In this document: one piece after another, positions 32,480 to 45,263 of the stretch | Numbering within the stretch: position 1 is the first letter of the stretch | How the letters are laid out: the number at the start of each line of letters is the position of its first letter | Assembly (NCBI GenBank): GCA_963695835.1 | Contig: CAVOHR010000003.1 | Location: forward strand, 462,515 to 526,514 | Direction of reading: 5' to 3' | Origin: VRUE01 sp963695835 | GTDB lineage: Bacteria; Actinomycetota; Thermoleophilia; Solirubrobacterales; 70-9 | Length of the DNA: 64,000 bases | Notes under the pieces: model-generated | Seen by the model: only the letters and a program-made list of their open reading frames with translations | What the model was told of the DNA's origin: nothing | Databases searched by the model: none | Position numbers and translations under genes: made by a program

Positions 32480-33207
32480 CAGCTGGGGCGAAGCGCGGCG
32501 ATTCCCTCGGCGACGGTGAACCTGCGCTCGTAGAGGGCTCGGCCGACGATCGCACCCTCTACGTTCGCCGGCGTCTCCCTTGCGAGCAATGCGAGGTGCG
32601 AGAGGTCGCCTACCCCGCCCGAGGCGATCACCTTGGCCTGCGTCGCGGCGGCGATCCGCTTCAACTCCGCACTTGCCGGACCTTCCATCGTGCCGTCGAC
32701 CTCGATCGCGGTGCAGAGGAATCTCTCTACGCCTCTCTCGCTCAGCGCCGCAACCGCCTCGACCACCCCCTCCCCACCGGCTTCAGTCCAACCTGCCAGA
32801 GCCACGCGGCCGTCACGGGCGTCGACGGAAACCACGAGCCGATCTCCGTGCTCCGCCAGCATCTCGTCGAGAAACGCCGGATCGCGCAGCGCCGCGGTCC
32901 CGATCACCACCCGCGCCGCGCCGGCATCGAGCACCGCCGACACCGCCTCCGCATCGCGCAAGCCGCCACCAACCTGGATCGGGCACTCGACCGCAGCGGC
33001 GATCCGCGCCACCGCATCGAGGTTCCGCGGCTTCCCCGCCTTCGCCCCATCCAGATCCACCACGTGCAGGAACTCCGCCCCTTCCCCGGCCCAGCGCTTG
33101 GCCGCGTCGACCGGATCGGCGTCGTAGGCCGTCTCGCGCTCGTAGTCGCCCTGCGTCAACCGCACGGCCTGGCCGCCGCGAATGTCGATCGCCGGGTAGA
33201 GGATCAC
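32479..33207 (-). CDS. hisA: ProFAR isomerase (HisA / PriA-type)
   Basis: 242-residue TIM barrel isomerising ProFAR to PRFAR in histidine synthesis. Catalytic Asp residues are in LYPAIDIRGGQAV (residue 8) and SVDARDGRVAL; QVGGGLRD and IASGGVGD bind phosphates. In Streptomyces and mycobacteria one protein (PriA) also does the TrpF step; I cannot exclude that here and no trpF is in the window. The start is GTG 33207, overlapping hisH by four bases. Confidence 0.94.
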   Translation of the reverse strand: MILYPAIDIRGGQAVRLTQGDYERETAYDADPVDAAKRWAGEGAEFLHVVDLDGAKAGKPRNLDAVARIAAAVECPIQVGGGLRDAEAVSAVLDAGAARVVIGTAALRDPAFLDEMLAEHGDRLVVSVDARDGRVALAGWTEAGGEGVVEAVAALSERGVERFLCTAIEVDGTMEGPASAELKRIAAATQAKVIASGGVGDLSHLALLARETPANVEGAIVGRALYERRFTVAEGIAALRPS

Positions 33208-33836
33208 GCCGCGGCGGGCGCCGTCGCGCAGATTCCGGCGAAGTTGGAGAGCAGCCGCAGGCCCGCGGCGCTCGACTTCTCGGGGTGGAACTGGACGCCG
33301 AAGACGTTGTCGCGCTCGGCCGCGCAGGCGAAGCGCTCGCCGTAGGCGGCGCTGCCGAGCAGATCGGACGGCTCGGGGCGGGGCGCGAAGCTGTGGACGA
33401 AGTAGAAGGGCGTCTCGCTCTCGATCCCCTCGACGAGCCGCGATTCGCGCTCCCAACGTACCGGCGACCAGCCGATGTGCGGGATCTTGAGGCCCTCGGC
33501 GTCCAGCTCGGAGACCGGCCCCCCCAGCAGGCCGAGGCCCTCGGCGCCGACCAGCTCGGTGGTCGAGTCGAAGAGCAGCTGCAGCCCGAGGCAGATGCCG
33601 AGGATCGGCACGCCGGCCTCGCGCCGCTCGGCGATCAGCTCGTCGAGCCGCAGCTCGCGCACCCGTTCCATCGCCCGCGGGAAGGCGCCGACGCCGGGCA
33701 GGATGACGCCGTCGGCGCCGCGTACGGCCGCCGCATCGTCGGTGATCGTCGCCGTTGCGCCGACGTGCTCCAGTGCCTTCTCGACCGAGCGCAGGTTGCC
33801 CATGCCGTAATCGAGGATCGCGATCCGCGCGCTCAC
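33204..33836 (-). CDS. hisH: Imidazole glycerol phosphate synthase glutaminase subunit
   Basis: 210-residue class I amidotransferase giving ammonia to HisF. The nucleophile is in ILGICLGLQLLF and the His/Glu partners in VFGVQFHPEKSS. DYGMGNLRSVEKAL is the N-terminal signature. Start GTG 33836 overlaps the hisB stop by four bases. Confidence 0.96.
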   Translation of the reverse strand: MSARIAILDYGMGNLRSVEKALEHVGATATITDDAAAVRGADGVILPGVGAFPRAMERVRELRLDELIAERREAGVPILGICLGLQLLFDSTTELVGAEGLGLLGGPVSELDAEGLKIPHIGWSPVRWERESRLVEGIESETPFYFVHSFAPRPEPSDLLGSAAYGERFACAAERDNVFGVQFHPEKSSAAGLRLLSNFAGICATAPAAA

Positions 33837-34423
33837 CGGCTCAGCGTCCCCTTGGTCGAGGGAACGCCGGACTCCTCGGGATCGACCGAGACGGCGACCC
33901 GGAGCGCCCGTGCGAAGGCCTTGAAGCAGGCCTCGATCATGTGGTGCGCGTTGGTCCCGTAGCGGACCGAGACGTGCAGGGTCAGCTTGGCGCTGTTGGC
34001 GACGGCGCGGAAGAACTCCTCGGCCAGCTCGGTGTCGAAGCCGGCGATCGAGGTGGTCGGCAGGTCGGCCTCGAACACGCACAGCGGCCGGCCCGAGATG
34101 TCGATCGCGCACTCGGCCAGCGACTCGTCCATCGGCACCAGCGCCGAGCCGTAGCGGCGGATCCCGGCGCGGTCGCCGAGCGCCTCGTCGATCGCCTGGC
34201 CGAGGACGATGCCGACGTCCTCGACCGTGTGGTGCGCCCCGGTCTCGAGGTCGCCGCTCGCCCCGACCGTCAGCCCGAGCCTGCCGTGACGGGCGAGCAG
34301 GTCGAGCATGTGGTCGAGGAAGCCGACCCCGGTCTGCGCGCTCGACTCGCCGCCGTCGAGGTCCAGCGCGAGCTGGATCTTGGTCTCGGCAGTGCTGCGC
34401 TGTCTGTTCGCGGTTCGCGTCAT
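33833..34423 (-). CDS. hisB: Imidazoleglycerol-phosphate dehydratase
   Basis: 196-residue monofunctional IGPD (no phosphatase domain). Metal-binding histidine motifs are GFLDHMLDLLARHG, HHTVEDVGI and the later NAHHMIEA. The C-terminal STKGTL is typical. It abuts hisD with no gap. Confidence 0.96.
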   Translation of the reverse strand: MTRTANRQRSTAETKIQLALDLDGGESSAQTGVGFLDHMLDLLARHGRLGLTVGASGDLETGAHHTVEDVGIVLGQAIDEALGDRAGIRRYGSALVPMDESLAECAIDISGRPLCVFEADLPTTSIAGFDTELAEEFFRAVANSAKLTLHVSVRYGTNAHHMIEACFKAFARALRVAVSVDPEESGVPSTKGTLSR

Positions 34424-35701
34424 CTAGGCGTCCTCCGCCCTAATCATCGCCGACTCGCCGTGAACTGGGAAGCCCTCTGCGCGGGCGAGGGCGTCGACAT
34501 GCGGGGCCAGCTTCGCGGCGGCGGCGGCCGGAACCTCCACCGTGGCGGTGGAGCGGCGAAAGACATTTGGGCTAAGCGGGCCGGAGAAACGACCAGACCC
34601 GCCGGTTGGGAGGATGTGGTTGGAGCCGGCAACGTAGTCGCCGAAGGCGGTAGCGCTGTAGGAGCCGACGAAGACGCAACCGGCGGTCGTGACCTGATCG
34701 GCCAGCGCCGCCGCGCTGGTGGCGAGCAGCTCCAGGTGCTCGGGGGCGAGGGCGTTGGCGAGATCGATCGCCTCGCCGGTCTCGACTGGCGCTCGCACCA
34801 GGGCCAGCGGCGTCCCGCTGACGCCGAGCCGCTCGGCGGCAGCGCGCTCGGTCGCCGCCCGGACGACGTTCAGCACCGGCTCCTCCCCGGAGACGGCGAC
34901 CAGAAGCCCGCCGGCGCCGTGCTCGGCCTGCGCGCAGAGGTCGAGCGCCGCCCACTCCGGATCGGCATCGCGATCCACGATCGCCATCAGCTCCGACGGC
35001 CCCGCGAGAGAGTCGATCCCGACCTGCCCGAAGACGGCTTGCTTCGCTGCCGTCACCCAGGCGTTGCCGGGACCGGCGATCACGTCGACCGGCGCCACCG
35101 ACTCGGTGCCGTAGGCGAGGGCGAAGATCGCCTGGGCGCCGCCCATCGCGTAGATCTCGTCGACCTCGCAGAGCGCCGCCGCGGCGAGCACGAACGGGGT
35201 GAGGCGCCCGTCGGGGCCGGGGGGCGTGGCGAGAGCGACGCGACGCACCCCGGCAGCCCGGGCCGGGATGCAGCCCATCAGCACACTCGATGGATAGGCG
35301 GCGCCGCCGCCGGGCGCGTATATCCCGGCGGCACCGACCGGAGCCTGGCCGACCGTGACGAGCTGGCCCTGGGGCAGCTCGAGCCGCTTGCGATCCGGGC
35401 CGAGCTGGGCCTCGGCGACGGTGCGAACGTTGGCGGCCGCGAGTTCCAGCGAGGCGCGAAGGTCGCCGTCGAGCCCGGCCAGCGCCTCACCGGCGGCCTC
35501 CAGCGGGACCTTCAGCGACTCGGGCGGCTTCTCGGTCGCGTCGAAACGCCCGGTGAAGCGCTTCACCGCCTCGTCCCCGCCCTCGCGGACCTCGTGTTCG
35601 ATCGGCGCCACGTCGATCGCTGGCTCGGCGCCGATGGCCCAGCCGCGGATCGCAGTGGCCGTCGCCGCCGCCCCACCCCAATCGAAGCGGCGGACGTTCA
35701 T
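34424..35701 (-). CDS. hisD: Histidinol dehydrogenase
   Basis: 425-residue zinc enzyme for the last two oxidations to histidine. GGGAAYPSSVLMG, the NAD region VIAGPGNAWVT and the catalytic APEHLELL motif are present, as are AQAEHGAGG and GSNHILPTGG. Length is normal. It follows hisG after 43 bases and abuts hisB. Confidence 0.96.
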   Translation of the reverse strand: MNVRRFDWGGAAATATAIRGWAIGAEPAIDVAPIEHEVREGGDEAVKRFTGRFDATEKPPESLKVPLEAAGEALAGLDGDLRASLELAAANVRTVAEAQLGPDRKRLELPQGQLVTVGQAPVGAAGIYAPGGGAAYPSSVLMGCIPARAAGVRRVALATPPGPDGRLTPFVLAAAALCEVDEIYAMGGAQAIFALAYGTESVAPVDVIAGPGNAWVTAAKQAVFGQVGIDSLAGPSELMAIVDRDADPEWAALDLCAQAEHGAGGLLVAVSGEEPVLNVVRAATERAAAERLGVSGTPLALVRAPVETGEAIDLANALAPEHLELLATSAAALADQVTTAGCVFVGSYSATAFGDYVAGSNHILPTGGSGRFSGPLSPNVFRRSTATVEVPAAAAAKLAPHVDALARAEGFPVHGESAMIRAEDA

Positions 35702-35744
35702 GCCGCCGACCTTCCTCGCGGCCCAGCGGTCAGCCGACCGGCCC

Positions 35745-36425
35745 TCATCGCGCCGCCGCCTCCCGCAGCCTCGCGGTCAGCTCGTCGACCTCGGCCGCGC
35801 GCAGCTTGTGGGCGACGCGGTTGGCGACGAAGCGCGCCGTGCACTCGACGATCTCCTCGCGCACCTCGAGGTCGTTCTCCTCCAAGGTGCGGCCGGTGGC
35901 GACCAGGTCGACGATCCCGTCGGCGAGACCGATCAGCGGCGCCAGCTCCACCGAGCCCTTCACCTCGATCGCCTCGATCTGCCGCCCGCTCGCCTCGAAG
36001 TGGCGTTCGGCGACCCGCGGGTACTTGGTCGCGATCCGCATCATCCCCAGGCGGCGCTGCGACTCGCCGAGGCTCTCGTCGCCCTTGCGGCCGGCGAGCA
36101 CCATGCGGCAGCGCCCGTAGCCGAGGTCGAGTAGCTCGTAGACCATGCGGTCGGCCTGCTCGAGCAGCACGTCCTTGCCGGTGATGCCGACGTCGGCGGC
36201 GCCGGCCTCGACGTAGGTGGGGACGTCGGAGGGGCGCATCGTCACCAGGCTCAGCGCCGGGCCGGGGAAGATCAGCGCCCGCGACTCGCCGCGCACGGCG
36301 GCCGTGTCGACCCCCGCCGCGTCGAGCAGGTCGAGCGTTTCCCCGAGCAGGGCCCCGCGCGGCACCGCCAGCTTCAGCGGCCCCTCCTTCTTCGCCTGGC
36401 CCGGAGCGGAGACCTCGACGTTCAC
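35745..36425 (-). CDS. hisG: ATP phosphoribosyltransferase catalytic subunit, short form
   Basis: 226-residue short HisG lacking the C-terminal regulatory domain, which needs HisZ for activity and feedback control. LAVPRGALLGET, GITGKDVLLE and DLVATGRTLEEN are conserved. The ATG at 36425 overlaps the hisZ stop by four bases; a shorter start at the later LKLAVPRG region is possible. Confidence 0.95.
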   Translation of the reverse strand: MNVEVSAPGQAKKEGPLKLAVPRGALLGETLDLLDAAGVDTAAVRGESRALIFPGPALSLVTMRPSDVPTYVEAGAADVGITGKDVLLEQADRMVYELLDLGYGRCRMVLAGRKGDESLGESQRRLGMMRIATKYPRVAERHFEASGRQIEAIEVKGSVELAPLIGLADGIVDLVATGRTLEENDLEVREEIVECTARFVANRVAHKLRAAEVDELTARLREAAAR

Positions 36426-37411
36426 CGCTCTTCACCCCTTCGCGCCTCCTCCATCTGGGCGACGTGGACGCGCTCCAGGTAGAGCGCGAAGCCGGCCGCG
36501 GGCAGGTCGACGCCGAAGCGCTTCATCAGGCCGTCGTAGCGGCCACCGCCGCCGAGCACGTACCCCAGCGCCGGGTCGTAGACCTCGAGGATCGCACCAC
36601 TGTAGTAGCCGAGGTGGCGCAGCAGGCCGAGGTCGATCTGGACCCGGTCGGCGACTCCGCGCCGCTCCAGCTCCTCCAGGGTCTCGCCGAGCCTGGCCGT
36701 CGCCCGCTCGACGGCGCCCCCCCCGAGCGCCCGGGCCTGCTCGAGCGCCTCGCGACCGCCGCGCAGCTGCGAGAGGGCGACGCAGGTGGCGACCTGCTCC
36801 TCACCGATCCCGGCCTGGGAGAGCTCCAGCTCGAGGCCGACGAGGTCGTGCGTCGCCAGCCGCTCGAGGATCGAGTCGCGGGCCGCGTCCCCCACCCCGA
36901 GCTCGCTCAGCAGCTGCCGGAAGAGGTCCGCGTCGCCGAGTCCGATCACGGCGCGCTCCAGGCCGGTCGCGTCGAGCGCAGCCTCCAGCACCTCGATCAC
37001 CTCGGCGGTGCCCTGCGGCGCCGGCGCGCCGATCAGCTCCACCCCGGCCTGCGCGAACTCGCGCATCTGGCCGCGCTGCGGGCGCACCGCCCGGTAGGCG
37101 TTGGCCAGATAGCAGAGTCGCAGCGGGGGATCCGCGTCGGCGTAGCGCGAGGCGACCAGGCGGGCGATCGGGATCGTCATGTCCGAGCGCAGCGCCAGCA
37201 GGTCGCCGCGCTCGTCGAAGAAGCGGTAGGCGGAATCGGCGGCGCGGCCGCCGCCGCGGGCGAGCACCTCGTCGTACTCGATCGCCGGCGTCGACACCTC
37301 GCCGTAGCCGCGCCCCTCGAACACCTCGATCAGCGCCCGGTGCATGCGGCGCAGCTCCCGCATCTCGTCGGGGAGAATGTCGCGCGTCCCTGGGGGGATC
37401 GGATGGATCAT
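36422..37411 (-). CDS. hisZ: ATP phosphoribosyltransferase regulatory subunit
   Basis: 329-residue HisRS-like protein without the anticodon-binding domain, the partner of short HisG. Class II motif pieces are visible: PPGTRDILPDEM, YRFFDERGDLLALRSDMT (motif 2 loop) and LGGGGRYDGLMKRFG. Its length and position directly before short hisG distinguish it from hisS. First gene of the his cluster, 48 bases after murA. Confidence 0.95.
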   Translation of the reverse strand: MIHPIPPGTRDILPDEMRELRRMHRALIEVFEGRGYGEVSTPAIEYDEVLARGGGRAADSAYRFFDERGDLLALRSDMTIPIARLVASRYADADPPLRLCYLANAYRAVRPQRGQMREFAQAGVELIGAPAPQGTAEVIEVLEAALDATGLERAVIGLGDADLFRQLLSELGVGDAARDSILERLATHDLVGLELELSQAGIGEEQVATCVALSQLRGGREALEQARALGGGAVERATARLGETLEELERRGVADRVQIDLGLLRHLGYYSGAILEVYDPALGYVLGGGGRYDGLMKRFGVDLPAAGFALYLERVHVAQMEEARRGEER

Positions 37412-37459
37412 CTGCCGGACCTTACGAGAGCGGGGGGCGAAAGCCTGCCGTAGGCGCTT

Positions 37460-38758
37460 CTAGGCGGGGATCTCCGCGGAGACACGCTCGATCCGGGCGC
37501 CGAGGCCGCGCAGCCGCTCGTCGATCGCCTCGTAGCCGCGATCGATCTGGCGGATGTTGCCGATCTCCGAGACGCCGTCGGCGGCGAGGGCGGCGATGAG
37601 CATCGCCATCCCGGCCCGGATGTCGGGGCTCTCGACGCGTTCGCCGTGAAGCCGGCTCGGACCGCTGACGATCGCCCTGTGGGGGTCGCACAGCGTGATC
37701 CGAGCGCCCATCGCGACCAGCTTGTCGACGAAGAAGAGGCGGTTCTCGAACATCTTCTCGAAGATCAGCACCTCGCCGTCGGCCTGCGTGGCGAGGGCGA
37801 GGGCGATCGAGGTGAGGTCGGCCGGGAAAGCCGGCCAGGGACCGTCCTCGATCTTCGGGATCGCGTCGCCGACGTCGGTCTTGACCTGCAACCGCTGCTC
37901 CGGCGGGACGATCACGTCGTCGCCGTCGATCTGCGAGTCGAGGCCGAGCCGGCGCAGCTGCCGCCGCACCATCAACAGGTCGCCCGGCTCGGCCTCGCGG
38001 ATCCGCAGCTCGCCGCCGGTCGCCGCCGCCAGCGCCATGAAGCTGCCGACCTCTATGTGGTCTGGCGAGATCGTGTGCTCGGCGCCGCCGAGGCGGTCGC
38101 GGCCGTGCACCGTCATCACGTTGGAGCCGATCCCGCTCACCTCCGCCCCCATCGCGCTCAGCAGCCGGGCGAGGTCCTGGACGTGCGGCTCGCAGGCGGC
38201 GTTGGAGATCGTCGTCTCGCCGGGGGTCAGCGCCGCCGCCATCAGCGCGTTCTCGGTTCCCATCACCGAGGGCTCGTCCATGAAGATCGCGCAGGGGCGC
38301 AGGCCGCCTCGCGGCGCGGCCAGCTCGATCCAGCGGTCTCCCTCGACCCGGGCGCCGAGGTCGGCGAAGGCGTCGAGGTGGGCGTCGAGCCTGCGGCGGC
38401 CGATGAAGTCGCCGCCGGGGGGCGGCATCCGCGCCTCGCCGAAGCGCGCCAGCAGCGGCCCGGCGAGCAGAAAGGAGGCGCGGATCTTGTCGGAGAGGTC
38501 CTCGTCGACCGCGACCTCGGTGACCCCGGCGGCGCTGAGGCTGAGGCTGTTGTCGGCGGTCCAGACGGCCTCCACGCCGAGCTGCTCGAGCAGCGCGATC
38601 TGAGCCTCGGTGTCGCGGATGCGCGGCACCCGGTGCAGCAGCAGCTCCTCCTCGGTGAGCAGGCAGGCGGCGAGGATCGGCAGCGCGGCGTTCTTGTTGC
38701 CGGCCGCCGTCAGCTCGCCCGAGAGCGGCACGCCTCCGTCGATGACGAATTTCTCCAT
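37460..38758 (-). CDS. murA: UDP-N-acetylglucosamine 1-carboxyvinyltransferase, Asp variant
   Basis: 432-residue MurA, adding enolpyruvate to UDP-GlcNAc as the first committed step of peptidoglycan synthesis. The N-terminal AGNKNAALPILAA (Lys22) is present. In the mobile loop the usual catalytic Cys is replaced by Asp117 (PPPGGDFIGRRRLDAH), as in mycobacterial and chlamydial MurA; such enzymes are not alkylated by fosfomycin. The start ATG 38758 was chosen over a longer open frame because family similarity begins at EKFVIDGG. It precedes the his cluster on the same strand and is divergent from the hydrolase across 25 bases. Confidence 0.95.
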   Translation of the reverse strand: MEKFVIDGGVPLSGELTAAGNKNAALPILAACLLTEEELLLHRVPRIRDTEAQIALLEQLGVEAVWTADNSLSLSAAGVTEVAVDEDLSDKIRASFLLAGPLLARFGEARMPPPGGDFIGRRRLDAHLDAFADLGARVEGDRWIELAAPRGGLRPCAIFMDEPSVMGTENALMAAALTPGETTISNAACEPHVQDLARLLSAMGAEVSGIGSNVMTVHGRDRLGGAEHTISPDHIEVGSFMALAAATGGELRIREAEPGDLLMVRRQLRRLGLDSQIDGDDVIVPPEQRLQVKTDVGDAIPKIEDGPWPAFPADLTSIALALATQADGEVLIFEKMFENRLFFVDKLVAMGARITLCDPHRAIVSGPSRLHGERVESPDIRAGMAMLIAALAADGVSEIGNIRQIDRGYEAIDERLRGLGARIERVSAEIPA

Positions 38759-38783
38759 CGGTCCGGCTAGGGTACCTGCCGTC

Positions 38784-39791
38784 ATGGGCAGAGGCTGGAA
38801 GATCCTGATCGGCGCCGTCGTCGCGATCGCGATCCTGGTCGCGGTCAACGCCATCGTCACGAGCGACGAAACGAAGGCGGCGGCCGTCGACGTGCCGGGC
38901 GGGCGGATCCTCAAGCTCCCCGGTGGCGAAATGGAGGTGGTCGAGCACGGACCGATGAACGCGCCGCCGATCGTCCTCGTCCACTGCTTCACCTGCGCGA
39001 TCGACTGGTGGGACGGAATGGTGCCGCGCCTCGACCGCAACCACCGGGTGATCGCCGTCGACCTGCGCGGGCACGGCGGCTCCGAAAAGCCGACCTCCGG
39101 CTACTCAATTCCCGAGCAGGCCGATCTCGTCGCCGAAGCGCTGGGACGGCTGGGCGTCAGCGACGCCGAGGTCGTCGGACACTCGCTAGGCGGTTCAGTG
39201 GTCACCGCCCTGGCCGAACGCTCCCCGCGGCTGGTCGACCGCGTGGTGATCGTCGATACCGCGGCCACGCACGAAAAGGGCGACCTCGGACTGCTGGCCA
39301 AGCTCGTCTTCGTCCCGGTGATCGGCGAGACGCTGTGGCGCATCAAGCCGGACTTCGCGACGCGCAAGGGGCTCGAGGTCGCCTTCGCACCGGGATTCGA
39401 CGTTCCCGACGCCTTCGTCGAAGACGTCAACGAGATGACCTACAGCGCCTACAACCGCTCCGCCCGCGACTCCGAGGACTACAGCAAGGAAGAGGGGCTC
39501 GGCCAGCGGATGAAGGAAAGCGGCAAGCCTCTGCTGGTGATCATGGGCGCCGAGGAGCAGATCATCGACGAACCCGGCGCTCGCCTGGCCGAATACCGGC
39601 GGATCTACCCCGGCACGGAGACGAAGCTGATCGCCGGCGCCGGGCACTCCCCCAACGTCGAGAGGCCAGCCGAAACCGCCGCACTCGCGCTCGCCTTCGA
39701 CCGTCCCGCAAACCGCCGCGCAGAGCCAAAGCAGAAGCCCCGCGTGCAAGAACCGGTGCAGAAACGCGAAGCCGTCCGAGGGCACTCCTAG
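38784..39791 (+). CDS. Membrane-anchored alpha/beta hydrolase
   Basis: 335-residue hydrolase. Residues 6-24 form an N-terminal membrane anchor or uncleaved signal (WKILIGAVVAIAILVAVNA). The alpha/beta fold follows with the oxyanion region LVHCFTCAIDWW, nucleophile Ser134 in VGHSLGGS, and catalytic His in GAGHSPNVERP near residue 297. The C-terminal 30 residues are Arg/Lys/Gln-rich. The substrate is unknown; esterase, lipase or epoxide-type activity are all possible. ATG 38784 is chosen; the upstream open frame overlaps murA. Confidence 0.85.
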   Translation: MGRGWKILIGAVVAIAILVAVNAIVTSDETKAAAVDVPGGRILKLPGGEMEVVEHGPMNAPPIVLVHCFTCAIDWWDGMVPRLDRNHRVIAVDLRGHGGSEKPTSGYSIPEQADLVAEALGRLGVSDAEVVGHSLGGSVVTALAERSPRLVDRVVIVDTAATHEKGDLGLLAKLVFVPVIGETLWRIKPDFATRKGLEVAFAPGFDVPDAFVEDVNEMTYSAYNRSARDSEDYSKEEGLGQRMKESGKPLLVIMGAEEQIIDEPGARLAEYRRIYPGTETKLIAGAGHSPNVERPAETAALALAFDRPANRRAEPKQKPRVQEPVQKREAVRGHS

Positions 39792-39801
39792 AGTCGAACC
39801 C

Positions 39802-39999
39802 ATGTTCGATACGAGAAAGAACCTCAGCGGCCAGCTGGCCAACGCAGTAGACCTGACGATCGACTTCGCGACCCTGGGCGAGTACGGCCTGGAGCAGGTC
39901 GAAACCCGACCATCCGCCTGCGAAGCCCGGCGGCGCAGCTCGATCCGCAGCACCGGCACCTGGAACGCTGCGATCGACCGCTTCGCGACACACGCATAG
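39802..39999 (+). CDS. Small hypothetical protein
   Basis: 65-residue polar protein (MFDTRKNLSGQLANAVDLTIDFATLG at its start region, residues 1-26) with one cysteine and an Arg-rich middle. No motif is recognised. It begins ten bases after the hydrolase stop, so translational coupling is possible, and ends ten bases before the rRNA terminator hairpin. It has no strong independent ribosome site. Confidence 0.4.
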   Translation: MFDTRKNLSGQLANAVDLTIDFATLGEYGLEQVETRPSACEARRRSSIRSTGTWNAAIDRFATHA

Positions 40000-40008
40000 A
40001 ACGACGAA

Positions 40009-40028
40009 GGGCCGCCCAAGGGCGGCCC
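40009..40028. terminator. Terminator hairpin at the end of the rRNA operon
   Basis: Perfect nine-pair hairpin GGGCCGCCC-AA-GGGCGGCCC just beyond the 5S gene. On the minus strand it is followed by TTCGTCGTT, a weak U tract. Its position between convergent transcripts suggests it also stops the small gene on the plus strand. Confidence 0.75.
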
Positions 40029-40037
40029 GAAGTCAAA

Positions 40038-40154
40038 AACCGGCGGCGACCTACTCTCCCAGGAGGTTGCCCTCCAAGTACCATCGGCGCTGAGGGGCTT
40101 AACTGCTCTGTTCGGAATGGGAAGAGGTGTTTCCCCCTCGCTATGCGCCACCGG
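40038..40154 (-). rRNA. rrf: 5S ribosomal RNA
   Basis: About 117 bases. On the minus strand the gene opens near GGTGGCGCATAGCGAGGGGG, contains the loop CCATTCCGAACAGAGCAGTTAAG typical of bacterial 5S (split here as CCATTCCGAAC then AGTTAAGCCC), and ends GGAGAGTAGGTCGCCGCC. Ends are approximate to a few bases. Confidence 0.95.
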
Positions 40155-40175
40155 AAATTTTGCGAGACCGCCCCC

Positions 40176-40204
40176 GGTGGAGCTTGAAAACTGCACAAGA
40201 CCAA
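40176..40204 (-). other. 23S processing stem, 3' arm
   Basis: This segment of the 23S-5S spacer is complementary over about 26 bases, with few mismatches, to 43293-43321 in the 16S-23S spacer (core CTTGAAAACTGCACAAG). Paired in the precursor RNA, the two arms form the long stem flanking 23S that RNase III cuts. Confidence 0.75.
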
Positions 40205-40214
40205 AGAGTAAAAA

Positions 40215-43213
<2,999 letters not shown>

Positions 43214-43292
43214 GACGGTGAGCGACCCGTACACCTAAGTGTGCGGGTCGTAATTAAATTACCCAGAACCTACCTTATGACAGGCTCTCATA

Positions 43293-43321
43293 TTGGCCTT
43301 GTGCAGTTTTCAAGGTCCACC
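43293..43321 (-). other. 23S processing stem, 5' arm
   Basis: Partner of 40176-40204. It lies about 80 bases before the 23S start within the 16S-23S spacer, and contains CTTGTGCAGTTTTCAAG on the plus strand. Confidence 0.75.
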
Positions 43322-43360
43322 GAGGCACACGCAGCGGAGTGCTTCCGCCGGCGGTCTCTC

Positions 43361-43374
43361 AAAACTGAGCAGCG
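43361..43374 (-). other. 16S processing stem, 3' arm
   Basis: AAAACTGAGCAGCG on the plus strand is perfectly complementary to CGCTGCTCAGTTTT at 45131-45144 in the 16S leader; partial pairing continues for several bases beyond. This is the stem flanking 16S in the precursor. Confidence 0.7.
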
Positions 43375-43433
43375 TTCCCAGCGACATACTGTCACTGGGG
43401 AGCCCGGTCGACGTTCTAGAGAAATCTCCCTAG

Positions 43434-44978
<1,545 letters not shown>

Positions 44979-45130
44979 GGTACTTCTACAGAGAGATGCC
45001 ATGCCTGGCTGGCCGCCGGGTACACATACACGACGACCGGCATGACGGGTAAATCAGACCACTCGGCACGCTGACGAGCCGAGTGGATCGGGCTCAAACA
45101 ATCCACAGACCCGAAGGCCCGCGGAGTGCA

Positions 45131-45144
45131 CGCTGCTCAGTTTT
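45131..45144 (-). other. 16S processing stem, 5' arm
   Basis: Partner of 43361-43374, located about 150 bases before the 16S start in the leader RNA. The minus strand reads CTTTGAAAACTGAGCAGCG, which also resembles a boxA antitermination region. Confidence 0.65.
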
Positions 45145-45226
45145 CAAAGACCGCTGCGCCTCTGCGGCGGGACTCGCCGTCTTTCGCGCATGGGACGGCA
45201 CAGGGCCAATCCCAGAGGGACGCGGG

Positions 45227-45255
45227 AGTATAGCGCTGCGGCGGCGCTTTGCCTA
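45227..45255 (-). promoter_or_regulatory. rRNA operon promoter
   Basis: On the minus strand TAGGCA (45250-45255) and TATACT (45227-45232) are exactly 17 bases apart. The start point would be near 45219, leaving a leader of about 240 bases before 16S. The -35 box lies only eight bases beyond the tyrS stop, so the promoter sits immediately after the tyrS coding end. Tandem promoters further upstream cannot be excluded. Confidence 0.65.
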
Positions 45256-45263
45256 GTGGGCGC

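Larger units (their letters stand above)
43214..43433 (-). other. 16S-23S internal transcribed spacer without tRNA genes
   Basis: About 220 bases. No tRNA-Ile or tRNA-Ala cloverleaf or conserved T-loop is seen. It holds a hairpin (CGACCCGTACAC, 43223-43234, with GTGTGCGGGTCG, loop CTAA), the 5' arm of the 23S stem and the 3' arm of the 16S stem. Confidence 0.8.

Noticed and set aside
39785..39800. GGGTTCGACTC on the minus strand, resembling a tRNA T-loop
   Set aside because: No complementary T-stem, acceptor stem or anticodon arm surrounds it.
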